From contig NZ_CP048602.1 in NCBI RefSeq assembly GCF_012427705.1, positions 558,001 through 622,000 on the forward strand: 64,000 nucleotides of DNA. Direction: 5' to 3'. A model generated the notes under the pieces. That model saw nothing but the letters and a program-made list of their open reading frames with translations, searched no databases and was not told the DNA's origin. The translations under genes were made by a program, and so were the position numbers. Of this stretch, positions 19,901 to 28,685 are shown one piece after another (position 1 is the first letter of the stretch; each line of letters starts with the position of its first letter). The stretch is from Vreelandella piezotolerans. Lineage in GTDB: Bacteria > Pseudomonadota > Gammaproteobacteria > Pseudomonadales > Halomonadaceae.

Positions 19901-20691
19901 CAGGCGTTCAAAAAGCTAAAGTCTTCGTCGCTGCGTGCGGTCAGCACGTCAACGCCGGTGTCGGTGACAAGCAGGGTGTGCTCCCACTGCGCCGACAGGC
20001 TGCGGTCTTTCGTGACGGCGGTCCAACCATCCCGCAGGACCTTGGTTTTGTAGCCACCTACGTTGATCATCGGCTCGATGGTGAAGCACATGCCCGCCTC
20101 CAGGCGAATGTCGGCATCCGGTGCATAGCCGTCGTAGTGCAAGAACTGCGGATCTTCGTGAAAGTCCGCGCCAATGCCGTGGCCGCAGAAGTCGCGCACC
20201 ACGGAGTAGCCGTGAGCTTCGGCATGCTGCTGGATCACCCGGGCCAGCTCGGAAAGGCGTACGCCGGGCTTCACTAGCTCGATGCTTTTATATAGGCACT
20301 CCTGGGTGATGCGGCACAGTCGTTCACCCTGAATGGTGTCGCCAATCACGAACATGACACTGGAGTCGCCGTGGTAGCCGTCTGGCGTGCGCACGGTGAT
20401 GTCCAGGTTCATGATGTCGCCGTTTTTGAGCTTTTTGCCATCATCGGGAATGCCGTGGCATACCACGTGATTGATCGAGGTGCAGGTCGCTTTAGGGAAA
20501 CCGTGATAGTTCAGCGGTGCTGGCGTCGAGCCCAGTTCGTTGACGATGTACGCATGGCACAAGCGGTCGATCTCACCGGTGCTGATACCCGCTGTGACGT
20601 GGGGAGTGATCATTTCGATAACGCTGGCTGCCTGGCGACCGGCTTCGCGCATTTTCTCGATTTCAGAAGGCGTCTTGATAGGAACGTTCAT
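19900..20691 (-). CDS. map: Methionine aminopeptidase Map (type I)
   Basis: Map removes the initiator methionine from nascent proteins. The 263-residue enzyme starts MNVPIKTPSEIEKMREAGR. It carries the dinuclear metal ligands in NLDITVRTPDGYHGDSS (two Asp), CGHGIGADFHEDPQ (His), GMCFTIEPM (Glu) and SAQWEHTLLV (Glu). VVCHGIPD holds the substrate-side His. It is divergent from rpsB, the standard map/rpsB arrangement, and is translationally linked to glnD by a 1-nt overlap. Confidence 0.97.
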   Translation of the reverse strand: MNVPIKTPSEIEKMREAGRQAASVIEMITPHVTAGISTGEIDRLCHAYIVNELGSTPAPLNYHGFPKATCTSINHVVCHGIPDDGKKLKNGDIMNLDITVRTPDGYHGDSSVMFVIGDTIQGERLCRITQECLYKSIELVKPGVRLSELARVIQQHAEAHGYSVVRDFCGHGIGADFHEDPQFLHYDGYAPDADIRLEAGMCFTIEPMINVGGYKTKVLRDGWTAVTKDRSLSAQWEHTLLVTDTGVDVLTARSDEDFSFLNA

Positions 20692-20777
20692 GAATTCTCG
20701 ATGTGGCTTCTGGGTGAGTGATGAGTGGCAAATTCAGCGTCTAAACGCGCCTGCGACTTCATCTTGGCAATGATCTA

Positions 20778-20786
20778 TGGTATAAA
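20778..20786 (+). promoter_or_regulatory. Putative extended -10 promoter of rpsB
   Basis: TGGTATAAA (20778-20786) is an extended -10 element; no good -35 is seen at the 17-nt spacing. It is identical to the element before rpmB. It implies a leader of roughly 220 nt before rpsB. Confidence 0.5.
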
Positions 20787-20794
20787 GCCGCGCG

Positions 20795-21013
20795 CTTTCC
20801 TGCAATCGCCATCCCTCGCTTCTTTCCAGGGCGGCGGCGCGTGGAAAGAGTAACGAGATCGCAACCCAGCACCGCTGAGTTGCACGACAGCAAGCCTTGA
20901 AAACACACATGCACCGGCACATGGTCCCGGGTGCCTCTAGCGACGTTCGTCGGCGCTACTGGTCGGATCCATGGGGTGCGTGGAGGCCTAACCCGAGTTT
21001 CAGGAGTTTTACC
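20795..21013 (+). promoter_or_regulatory. Long structured rpsB leader, candidate S2 autoregulatory site
   Basis: The roughly 220-nt untranslated leader between the predicted promoter and rpsB contains several short hairpins, for example GCAAC/GTTGC with CAG/CTG inside around 20859-20881, and GGCAC/GTGCC around 20913-20932. In E. coli and relatives the rpsB-tsf operon is repressed by S2 binding its leader. By analogy this region is the likely target, though no S2 site was demonstrated. The GGATCC-containing stretch just upstream shows nothing else recognisable. Confidence 0.4.
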
Positions 21014-21766
21014 ATGTCTCACGTCAATATGCGTGACCTGCTGAAAGCAGGTGCTCACTTCGGTCACCAGACCAAGTACTGGAACCCGAAGATGGGTAAA
21101 TTCATCTTCGGCGCGCGCAACAAGATTCACATCATCAACCTCGAGCACACCCTGCCGGCGCTGAACGAAGCGATCGACGTGGTCGAGAAGATGGCGGCGT
21201 CCAACAACAAGATTTTGTTCGTTGGTACCAAGCGCAGCGCCAGCAAGATCATCAAAGAAGAAGCGAATCGCGTTGGCCAGCCGTTCGTCAACCATCGCTG
21301 GTTGGGCGGCATGCTGACCAACTTCAAGACCATTCGTCAGTCCATCAAACGTCTGCGTGATCTGGAAACCATGCGCGAAGACGGTACCTTCGAGAAGCTG
21401 ACCAAGAAAGAAGTCTTGATGGCCACGCGTGAGCAAGAGAAGCTCGAGCGTTCTATCGGCGGTATCAAGAACATGGGCGGCCTGCCGGACGCGCTGTTCG
21501 TGATCGACGTTGATCACGAGCGCATTGCGATCAACGAAGCCAACAAGCTGGGCATCCCGGTCATTGGCGTGGTCGATACCAACTCCAACCCGGATGGCGT
21601 TGATTACGTGATCCCGGGCAACGATGACTCCATCCGCGCTATCCAGATCTACGTGAAGGCGATTGCCGACGCGTGTGGTCGCGCGAAAGAAGGTCGTCCG
21701 GACGAGTTCGTCGAAGTGACTGAAGAAGAAGCCGCTTCTGCCGACACAAACGCTGCTGCCGAGTAA
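21014..21766 (+). CDS. rpsB: 30S ribosomal protein S2
   Basis: S2 is a component of the small ribosomal subunit. From ATG 21014 ([19 protein letters not shown]), with CAGGAG upstream, the protein is 250 residues. It contains the family signature [20 protein letters not shown] and a coiled-coil insert ([19 protein letters not shown]). An ORF reading 39 codons further upstream runs through the leader and is not supported. tsf follows after a possible partial terminator. Confidence 0.97.
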   Translation: MSHVNMRDLLKAGAHFGHQTKYWNPKMGKFIFGARNKIHIINLEHTLPALNEAIDVVEKMAASNNKILFVGTKRSASKIIKEEANRVGQPFVNHRWLGGMLTNFKTIRQSIKRLRDLETMREDGTFEKLTKKEVLMATREQEKLERSIGGIKNMGGLPDALFVIDVDHERIAINEANKLGIPVIGVVDTNSNPDGVDYVIPGNDDSIRAIQIYVKAIADACGRAKEGRPDEFVEVTEEEAASADTNAAAE

Positions 21767-21807
21767 GGCTGCAGTGGTGCGGCGGGCAGGTGAGCCGCAT
21801 CGTATCA

Positions 21808-21829
21808 GAGGGGGCCTTATGCCCCCTTT
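21808..21829 (+). terminator. Terminator or attenuator between rpsB and tsf
   Basis: AGGGGGC...GCCCCCT forms a 7-bp GC-rich stem with a short CTTAT loop, followed by a T-run. In other gammaproteobacteria most transcription stops or pauses between rpsB and tsf with partial read-through. End coordinates are approximate to a base. Confidence 0.65.
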
Positions 21830-21978
21830 TTCCCGCTTTGGGTTCGCCCAGGCGGGCCGATCATGCCGGATCAATGCCGGCAAGCGCTCTGCACAGTGAT
21901 ACGCAACGGTCATCTATCGTGCTTATACTCTGTAGCGCGTTTAACTCTCAGTTAGAACCATTTCCGAGGTGAAATCTC

Positions 21979-22848
21979 ATGGCAGCTATCAGCGCCTCTC
22001 AGGTTAAGGAACTGCGCGAACGTACCGGTCTTGGCATGATGGAGTGTAAAAAAGCACTCACCGAAGCCGACGGTGACATTGAAGTCGCGATCGAAAACCT
22101 GCGTAAAAGCTCTGGTCTTAAAGCCGCGAAGAAAGCGGGTCGTACAGCTGCAGAAGGTGCGGTGGTGACTCGCGTAGCAGACGATGGCAGCTACGGCGTC
22201 ATGGTCGAAATCAACTCTGAAACCGACTTCGTTGCTCGTGACGATAACTTCATCGGCTTCGCCAACAAGATCGCCGATGCGTTCTTTGCAGCGAAGAGCG
22301 AAGACGTTGCCGCCGTGATGGCGGGTGATCTCGAGTCCGCTCGTGAGCAGTTGGTTCAGAAAATCGGCGAAAACATCGGCGTGCGTCGTGCCGTGGTCGT
22401 CAATGCCGTTGACGGTGGTTTGGTAGGCGAATACGTGCACGGCGGCCGCATTGGTGTCTTGACCGTCCTGAAAGGCGGCACCAGCGAAGCGGCCAAAGAC
22501 GTTGCCATGCACGTCGCGGCGATCAACCCGGCCGTTGCGCATCCGGAAGAGATGCCGCAAGAGCAGCTGGACAAAGAGAAAGCGATCATCCTGGCCCAGC
22601 CGGACATGGCCGGTAAGCCTGAGCAGATCGCTGAGAAGATGGTTCAAGGCCGCCTGAAGAAGTACCTGGCTGAGAACAGCCTGACCGAGCAGCCGTTCGT
22701 CAAAGACCCAAACCAGTCCGTGGCTGAATTCGTCAAAGCCGCCGGTGGCGAAGTGGTCAGCTTCACTCGCTTCGAAGTGGGCGAAGGCATCGAAAAAGAA
22801 GAAGTCGACTTCGCGAAAGAAGTCATGGAACAGGCTGGCCGTCGCTAA
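21979..22848 (+). CDS. tsf: Translation elongation factor Ts
   Basis: EF-Ts is the guanine-nucleotide exchange factor for EF-Tu. The 289-residue protein has the N-terminal UBA-like domain and the conserved [16 protein letters not shown]. The core has the [18 protein letters not shown] segment that contacts EF-Tu and the [18 protein letters not shown] loop. GAGGTG lies just upstream of the ATG. A hairpin follows before pyrH. Confidence 0.97.
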   Translation: MAAISASQVKELRERTGLGMMECKKALTEADGDIEVAIENLRKSSGLKAAKKAGRTAAEGAVVTRVADDGSYGVMVEINSETDFVARDDNFIGFANKIADAFFAAKSEDVAAVMAGDLESAREQLVQKIGENIGVRRAVVVNAVDGGLVGEYVHGGRIGVLTVLKGGTSEAAKDVAMHVAAINPAVAHPEEMPQEQLDKEKAIILAQPDMAGKPEQIAEKMVQGRLKKYLAENSLTEQPFVKDPNQSVAEFVKAAGGEVVSFTRFEVGEGIEKEEVDFAKEVMEQAGRR

Positions 22849-22872
22849 GGTCAGAGGTTCCAGTTAGAAGAT

Positions 22873-22894
22873 GGCGTGCGCGCGAGCGCACGCC
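22873..22894 (+). terminator. Strong hairpin between tsf and pyrH (weak terminator)
   Basis: A 9-bp perfect stem GGCGTGCGC/GCGCACGCC with a GCGA tetraloop is followed by TTCGTGT and not by a run of T. It may pause or partly terminate transcription, or protect the tsf mRNA end. Confidence 0.4.
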
Positions 22895-22970
22895 TTCGTG
22901 TATCCGGCCCCTGTGAAATACAGGCGCTGCCTCGCCCACCTGTGCCCAGGTCTGCCCCAGGAGAGATGCC

Positions 22971-23741
22971 ATGTCACGTGATGTTCAAGAGTCTACCCCC
23001 ACTGCTGCTACCAAAATCGATAAGTCGAAGTCGAAGTACAAGCGTATTTTGCTGAAGCTGTCGGGCGAAGCGCTGATGGGTGAGCACGATTTTGGTATCG
23101 ATCCGAAGGTGTTGGATCGCATGGCGCTGGAAATTGGCCAGTTGGTGGGGATTGGCGTCCAAGTCGGTATCGTCATTGGGGGGGGTAACCTGTTCCGTGG
23201 CGCGGCGCTCAACGAAGCCGGCATGGATCGGGTCACGGGTGATCACATGGGAATGCTGGCAACGGTCATGAATGCGCTCGCGATGCGCGATGCGCTGGAG
23301 CGCTCCAATATACGCTCCCGCGTGATGTCAGCGATTCCCATGAGCGGTGTGGTGGAGCATTACGACCGCCGCACGGCCATCCGTTATTTGACCTCGGGTG
23401 ACGTGGTGCTGTTCTCCGCGGGCACCGGAAACCCCTTCTTTACTACGGACTCCGCGGCCTGTTTGCGCGGCATCGAAGTGGACGTAGACGTCGTCATCAA
23501 GGCCACCAAAGTAGACGGCGTGTACAATAAGGATCCGGTGAAGCACCCCGACGCCGTAAAATACGACCAGCTCTCCTATGACGATGCTCTGGATCAGAAG
23601 CTGGGGGTAATGGATTTGACCGCAATCTGCCTGGTACGTGACCATAATATGCCGGTGCGGGTATTTGATATGAACAAGCCTGGTGCCCTGCTCAACCTCG
23701 TGGTTGGGGGCAAGGAAGGCACGCTGATAGACAGAGGGTAA
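22971..23741 (+). CDS. pyrH: Uridylate kinase PyrH (UMP kinase)
   Basis: PyrH phosphorylates UMP to UDP. The 256-residue amino acid kinase-fold enzyme has [15 protein letters not shown], the glycine-rich [13 protein letters not shown] and the [14 protein letters not shown] motif. The ATG follows AGGAGAGATGCC. It carries about 20 extra N-terminal residues (Ser/Thr/Lys-rich) before the core, so a later start cannot be excluded, but the ribosome-binding site supports this one. frr follows after 4 nt. Confidence 0.96.
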   Translation: MSRDVQESTPTAATKIDKSKSKYKRILLKLSGEALMGEHDFGIDPKVLDRMALEIGQLVGIGVQVGIVIGGGNLFRGAALNEAGMDRVTGDHMGMLATVMNALAMRDALERSNIRSRVMSAIPMSGVVEHYDRRTAIRYLTSGDVVLFSAGTGNPFFTTDSAACLRGIEVDVDVVIKATKVDGVYNKDPVKHPDAVKYDQLSYDDALDQKLGVMDLTAICLVRDHNMPVRVFDMNKPGALLNLVVGGKEGTLIDRG

Positions 23742-23745
23742 CAAC

Positions 23746-24303
23746 GTGATCAACGACATCAAGAAAGATGCAGAGTCTCGCATGAAGAAGAGCGTTGAGG
23801 CGCTGCACAGCAACTTCAACAAGATCCGCACGGGCCGTGCTCACCCCAGCATCCTGGATGCCGTGACCGTCGAGTATTACGGGGGCCAAGTACCGCTGAA
23901 TCAGGTGGCATCGGTGAACGTCGAAGATGCGCGTACCTTGACCGTGGCGCCCTGGGAGCAGGGCATGGTGCCGAAAATCGAAAAAGCGATCATGACCTCT
24001 GATCTGGGTCTGAACCCGTCCAGCGCCGGTAACGTGATTCGTGTGCCGATGCCGATGCTGACCGAAGAGACCCGTAAAGGCTACATCAAGCAGGCACGTA
24101 GCGAAGCGGAAACTGCCCGCGTGGCCGTGCGCAACGTTCGCCGCGATGCCAACGGTGACTTCAAATCCTTGCTCAAGGATAAAGAGATCACCGAAGACGA
24201 TCAGCGTCAGGGCGAAGACGAGATCCAGAAGCTGACCGATAAATATATCGCTGAGATCGACAAGGCGCTGACCGCAAAAGAACAGGATCTCATGCAGGTA
24301 TAA
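23746..24303 (+). CDS. frr: Ribosome recycling factor
   Basis: RRF splits post-termination ribosomes together with EF-G. The 185-residue protein starts at GTG 23746 ([16 protein letters not shown]), close behind pyrH. It shows the family motifs [43 protein letters not shown] and [12 protein letters not shown] hairpin (24321-24345) without a T-run follows. Confidence 0.97.
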   Translation: MINDIKKDAESRMKKSVEALHSNFNKIRTGRAHPSILDAVTVEYYGGQVPLNQVASVNVEDARTLTVAPWEQGMVPKIEKAIMTSDLGLNPSSAGNVIRVPMPMLTEETRKGYIKQARSEAETARVAVRNVRRDANGDFKSLLKDKEITEDDQRQGEDEIQKLTDKYIAEIDKALTAKEQDLMQV

Positions 24304-24390
24304 CGCCTGCGTTCACTTTGCCACGGGCGGCTTGGCCGTCCGTGGGCCATCGCTTGGCTTACTTATGACTGATCTTTGGTGCGAGAACCC

Positions 24391-25176
24391 ATGACGTCTC
24401 CGCAGCTTCCCCAAGAGCAGCCGGGCGGCACGACGCTTTCTCGATCCGAGGAAGCGCTGCCGTCCCATGTTGCTATCATTATGGATGGTAACAACCGCTG
24501 GGCGCGGGCACGGGGGCTGTCGGGAGTGCGCGGCCACCGTGCGGGTGTCGAAGCCGTACGTGCGGTGATCGAGCGTGCGGCCGAGCGAGGCGTGCAAACG
24601 CTGAGCTTGTTCGCCTTCTCCAGTGAGAACTGGAAGCGCCCAGCCGCCGAGGTGAACGCGCTCATGGAGCTGTTTTTGATGGCGCTCAAACGTGAGGTCA
24701 AAAAGCTCAACGAGCGCAATATCCGCCTCTCGATTATTGGTGAGCAGCGCGGCTTTTCCCATGCAATTCAAAAGCATATCCAGCGTGCCGAAGCGCTGAC
24801 CGCCGAGAATACGGGCATGCACCTAGTGATCGCTGCCAACTACGGCGGCCAGTGGGACATCGCCCGAGCCGCCCGCGAGCTCGCCGAGCAGGTGGCGGCC
24901 GGAGAGCTGTCGGCCGACGACATCGACGAAGCACGCTTGGATGCGGCCATGAACACCGACGCCGTGCCGCCGGTGGATCTGTGCATTCGCACCAGCGGCG
25001 AGCAGCGGCTCTCGAACTTCATGCTATGGCAGTTGGCCTATGCCGAACTGCATTTTTCGCCCTTGCTTTGGCCAGATTTCGATGGGGCGGCCTTCGACAA
25101 AGCGCTCGACGATTTTTGCTTACGACGTCGCCGTTTTGGAATGACTGACGAACAAATAGAGGCGCAAGGTGCTTAA
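24391..25176 (+). CDS. uppS: Undecaprenyl diphosphate synthase UppS
   Basis: UppS is the cis-prenyltransferase that makes the C55 lipid carrier for peptidoglycan and O-antigen. From ATG 24391 it has 261 residues; TTG 24376 is a weaker in-frame alternative. It has the catalytic HVAIIMDGNNRWARARG, where Asp and the following residues bind the diphosphate, FSSENWKRP, and the C-terminal RTSGEQRLSNFMLWQ. The long N-terminal tail before HVAIIMDG is poorly conserved. The stop overlaps cdsA by 8 nt. Confidence 0.96.
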   Translation: MTSPQLPQEQPGGTTLSRSEEALPSHVAIIMDGNNRWARARGLSGVRGHRAGVEAVRAVIERAAERGVQTLSLFAFSSENWKRPAAEVNALMELFLMALKREVKKLNERNIRLSIIGEQRGFSHAIQKHIQRAEALTAENTGMHLVIAANYGGQWDIARAARELAEQVAAGELSADDIDEARLDAAMNTDAVPPVDLCIRTSGEQRLSNFMLWQLAYAELHFSPLLWPDFDGAAFDKALDDFCLRRRRFGMTDEQIEAQGA

Positions 25177-25990
25177 ACAGCGGATGATCACCGCAGCCTG
25201 GTTGGCGCCCGTGACGCTAATCGGTCTGTTTGGCTTACAGGGAGGTACCTTTGCGCTGTTTACGGCGTTGATCGTGCTATTGGGTACCTGGGAGTGGACC
25301 AACCTGGCAGGCGTAGGCGCGTCGCGCACGCGGATGGCGCTGGTCGCGGGGATGGCGATACTGTTGGCGCTGCTGTGGCTGGGCGGTGCGGCGTATGCGG
25401 TGTGGCCGCTATGGCTGGCGGCCGCCGGTTGGCTGCTCAATCTTTACTGGGTGACGCATTACCCGCAAAGTAGTCAGCAGTGGCATACCACGTCGCGTCG
25501 CCTGCTAATGGGTGTGTGGGTGCTGCTACCGTGCTGGGTAGGCTTCAACGTACTGCGCGAGAGCGGGGCGGTGTGGCTGCTGTTCGTGTTACTGTTGGTT
25601 TGGACGGCCGATATTGGTGCCTATTTTGCCGGACGCCGCTGGGGCAAGCGCAAGCTGGCACCGCGGGTGAGCCCAGGAAAATCCTGGGAGGGTGTCTACG
25701 GCGGGTTGGCCGCTACGACGCTGCTGGCGTTGCTATTTGCCGCCTGGCAGCCATTGGGTGTACTGGGTGGCGTCGCACTGGTAGCGATTACCGCGGTGGT
25801 CACGCTCACCTCCGTGTTGGGTGACCTGTTCGAAAGTATGTTGAAGCGCTACCGCAATATCAAAGACTCCAGCCAGCTACTGCCGGGCCACGGCGGTGTG
25901 TTGGATCGTATCGATAGCCTCACGGCGGCCATTCCCATCTTCGCGCTGTTCTATCTGCAGGTGCTATCCCTTCAGGTGAGCGCGCTATGA
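25169..25990 (+). CDS. cdsA: Phosphatidate cytidylyltransferase CdsA
   Basis: CdsA makes CDP-diacylglycerol from phosphatidate and CTP, the branch point of phospholipid synthesis. The 273-residue polytopic inner-membrane protein starts at GTG 25169 ([17 protein letters not shown]), overlapping uppS. It has about eight hydrophobic segments and ends with the CDS signature [20 protein letters not shown] (about 228-247). It overlaps dxr by 4 nt (ATGA). Confidence 0.96.
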   Translation: MLKQRMITAAWLAPVTLIGLFGLQGGTFALFTALIVLLGTWEWTNLAGVGASRTRMALVAGMAILLALLWLGGAAYAVWPLWLAAAGWLLNLYWVTHYPQSSQQWHTTSRRLLMGVWVLLPCWVGFNVLRESGAVWLLFVLLLVWTADIGAYFAGRRWGKRKLAPRVSPGKSWEGVYGGLAATTLLALLFAAWQPLGVLGGVALVAITAVVTLTSVLGDLFESMLKRYRNIKDSSQLLPGHGGVLDRIDSLTAAIPIFALFYLQVLSLQVSAL

Positions 25991-27183
25991 GTCATGCCTC
26001 GATTCAATCGGTCACCGTACTGGGTGCCACTGGCTCCATTGGGAAAAGTACGCTGGACGTCATCGCGCGCCATCCTGATCGCTACCGGGTCCATGCACTG
26101 ACAGCGCATACCTCGAAAGAGGCACTGCTGGAACAGTGTCATACATATAGCCCCCGCTTTGCCGTGCTGGATGACGCCGCCGATGCCGATTGGCTGCAGC
26201 AGGCGCTTCGCCAAGCAGGCTCTGATACCCTGGCGCTGGCGGGGCAGGAAGCATTGTGCGATGTCGCCCGTGCCCCTGAGGTCGATATCGTCATGGCGGC
26301 AATCGTTGGAGCGGCGGGACTGTTGCCCGCGCTGGCGGCGGCCGAGGCGGGTAAGCGCGTACTGCTCGCCAATAAAGAAGCCCTGGTGATGAGTGGGGCG
26401 CTGTTCATGGACGCCGTGTCGCGTTCAGGGGCCACGCTACTGCCGATCGATTCTGAACATAATGCCATCTATCAGTGTCTACCCTGCGAGCATCGCGGTG
26501 GATTGGCCAAGCACGGCGTGCGTCAGCTACTGTTGACGGCTTCCGGCGGGCCCTTTCGTAACTGGTCGGCCGAGCAGATCGCACGTGCCACGCCCGAGCA
26601 AGCTTGCGCCCATCCTAACTGGTCCATGGGGCGAAAAATCTCGGTGGATAGCGCCACGCTGATGAACAAAGGTCTCGAGTTGATCGAGGCGTGCTGGCTC
26701 TTTGATGCCTCGCCCGAGCAGATTCAAGTGGTCGTTCATCCCCAGAGCGTCATTCACTCCATGGCGGCCTATGACGATGGTTCGGTAATCGCGCAGTTGG
26801 GCAATCCCGATATGCGCACGCCCATCGCTTATGGTTTGGCTTGGCCCGAGCGGATCGACGCCGGTGTAGAAGCACTTGACCTGTTCCAGGTGGCGCGACT
26901 CGATTTCGAGGCTCCCGATGAAGCGCGCTTTCCTTGTCTGCGTCTCGCCCGTGAGGCGATGCAGGCCGGTGGTGCCGCCCCGGCCATCTTGAATGCAGCC
27001 AATGAAGTGGCCGTCGAGGCATTTTTAGCGGGAAGCATTGCGTTTGGCGCGATTCCGGAGCTCGTCGCCGATGTCATGGCGCTGCCCTACCGCGGCGAGG
27101 CCGATTCTTTGGAGTGCGTGCTGGCGGCGGATCGCTGGGCGCGCGAACAGGCGGCACTTACCCTACGTCAGTCAATCGCTTAG
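25987..27183 (+). CDS. dxr: 1-deoxy-D-xylulose-5-phosphate reductoisomerase Dxr (IspC)
   Basis: Dxr catalyses the first committed step of the MEP isoprenoid pathway, feeding UppS encoded just upstream. The 398-residue NADPH-dependent enzyme shows the nucleotide-binding [30 protein letters not shown], the metal and substrate site [13 protein letters not shown] and the flexible loop [20 protein letters not shown]. The start overlaps the cdsA stop. Confidence 0.97.
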   Translation: MSHASIQSVTVLGATGSIGKSTLDVIARHPDRYRVHALTAHTSKEALLEQCHTYSPRFAVLDDAADADWLQQALRQAGSDTLALAGQEALCDVARAPEVDIVMAAIVGAAGLLPALAAAEAGKRVLLANKEALVMSGALFMDAVSRSGATLLPIDSEHNAIYQCLPCEHRGGLAKHGVRQLLLTASGGPFRNWSAEQIARATPEQACAHPNWSMGRKISVDSATLMNKGLELIEACWLFDASPEQIQVVVHPQSVIHSMAAYDDGSVIAQLGNPDMRTPIAYGLAWPERIDAGVEALDLFQVARLDFEAPDEARFPCLRLAREAMQAGGAAPAILNAANEVAVEAFLAGSIAFGAIPELVADVMALPYRGEADSLECVLAADRWAREQAALTLRQSIA

Positions 27184-27226
27184 CCTCAGCTAATGCTGAG
27201 CAGCGCGTCGTGCAAAGGAGCGAAAA

Positions 27227-28585
27227 GTGGGCCTGATACAGAATATCTTAGCCGTCATTGTGGTGCTGGGACTGCTCGTGACCTTTCATGAATTCGGGCA
27301 TTTTTGGGTCGCGCGTCGCTGCGGCGTCAAAGTGCTGCGCTTTTCAGTAGGGTTTGGTAAACCGCTATGGTCGACGGTGGATCGTCACGGCACTGAGTTT
27401 GCGGTGGCGGCCATTCCGCTGGGCGGGTACGTCAAAATGCTTGACGAGCGCGAAGCGCCGGTGCCAGACGACCAGTTGGAGCAAGCCTTCAATCGCAAAA
27501 CCGTATGGCAGCGCATTGCCATCGTCGCTGCGGGTCCCATCGCCAACTTTTTGCTCGCCATCGTCGCCTACTGGGCACTGTTCGTGGCGGGAACGACCAC
27601 GGTGGCACCGCTCGTCGGCGACGTTACTCCGAACTCGCCGGCTGCGCAGGCGGGCTTGGCGCAGGGCAGTGAAATCACCGCTATCCAGGGCGAGCCAACG
27701 CGCTCTTGGGAAGAGATCAATCTGAAGCTGGTGTCCATGATCGGCTATAGCGGCGAGCTCACCATCGAGGCAACGCCAGAGGGGGCGAGTGCCACACGCC
27801 GCTATCAACTGCCAATCAGTAACTACATGGTGCGCCAGGATCCGCCTCAACCGTTGCAAACACTGGGCTTTTCACCCTGGCGCCCTGACATACCAGCAGT
27901 GCTCGGTCAGGTCGTTTCTGGGCAGGCGGCCGATGTCGCAGGGCTTCAACCGGGGGATCGTATCGTGTCGCTCGATGGCGAACCCATCGATGATTGGATG
28001 CAGTTCGTCGCTGTGATTCGCGACAGCGCGGGTGAGACCTTAAGCGTTGCGTACCAGCGTGGAGGCGAACAGGGCACGCTCTCGCTCACGCCAGGACGTA
28101 ATACGCTGGAGAGTGGTGACGAGGTTGGGTACATTGGAGCCGGTGCAGAGCCGTTTAGCTGGCCTGAGTCGCTGCAACGCGAAATTCGCTATGGGCCGAT
28201 CGAAGCCGTCGGCCAAGCGCTGTCGCGCACCGGTGAAATGGTTCTACTGACGGTAGATGCGATCCGAAAGATGCTGGTGGGGCTTATCTCCCCCTCTAAC
28301 CTCTCCGGGCCGATCACCATTGCACAAATCTCCGGCGACTCGGCACGCGCGGGGCTCGAAGCCTTCGTAGGCTTCCTCGCCTATCTGTCGATTAGCCTAG
28401 GGGTGCTGAATTTGCTGCCCATCCCCGTGCTCGATGGCGGTCATCTGCTTTACTATTTCGTCGAGGTGTTACGTGGGCGGCCGGTATCCGAGCAAACACA
28501 AGCGATAGGGCTGCGCATCGGGCTCGCCATGGTCGGTACCCTGATGCTAATGGCGCTCTATTTCGATTTGATGCGCCTGTGGTAA
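27227..28585 (+). CDS. rseP: Site-2 intramembrane metalloprotease RseP
   Basis: RseP cleaves anti-sigma factor RseA within the membrane to release sigma-E and also clears signal peptides. The 452-residue protein starts at GTG 27227 with AAAGGAG upstream. The zinc site HEFGHFWVARR is in the first membrane helix. Two periplasmic PDZ domains follow (GDVTPNSPAAQAGLAQGSEI; SGQAADVAGLQPGDRIVSLD). The third zinc ligand lies in LNLLPIPVLDGGHLL near the C-terminus. Its place before bamA matches its outer-membrane stress role. Confidence 0.96.
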   Translation: MGLIQNILAVIVVLGLLVTFHEFGHFWVARRCGVKVLRFSVGFGKPLWSTVDRHGTEFAVAAIPLGGYVKMLDEREAPVPDDQLEQAFNRKTVWQRIAIVAAGPIANFLLAIVAYWALFVAGTTTVAPLVGDVTPNSPAAQAGLAQGSEITAIQGEPTRSWEEINLKLVSMIGYSGELTIEATPEGASATRRYQLPISNYMVRQDPPQPLQTLGFSPWRPDIPAVLGQVVSGQAADVAGLQPGDRIVSLDGEPIDDWMQFVAVIRDSAGETLSVAYQRGGEQGTLSLTPGRNTLESGDEVGYIGAGAEPFSWPESLQREIRYGPIEAVGQALSRTGEMVLLTVDAIRKMLVGLISPSNLSGPITIAQISGDSARAGLEAFVGFLAYLSISLGVLNLLPIPVLDGGHLLYYFVEVLRGRPVSEQTQAIGLRIGLAMVGTLMLMALYFDLMRLW

Positions 28586-28685
28586 TAACGCGTGTAGCGC
28601 GCTGGATGCCTTGTCATCTGCCTGCACAAATGTATATGGTGCCTGTCTTAACCGACGGGCAGACCAACGCGAGCGAACTGACTGC

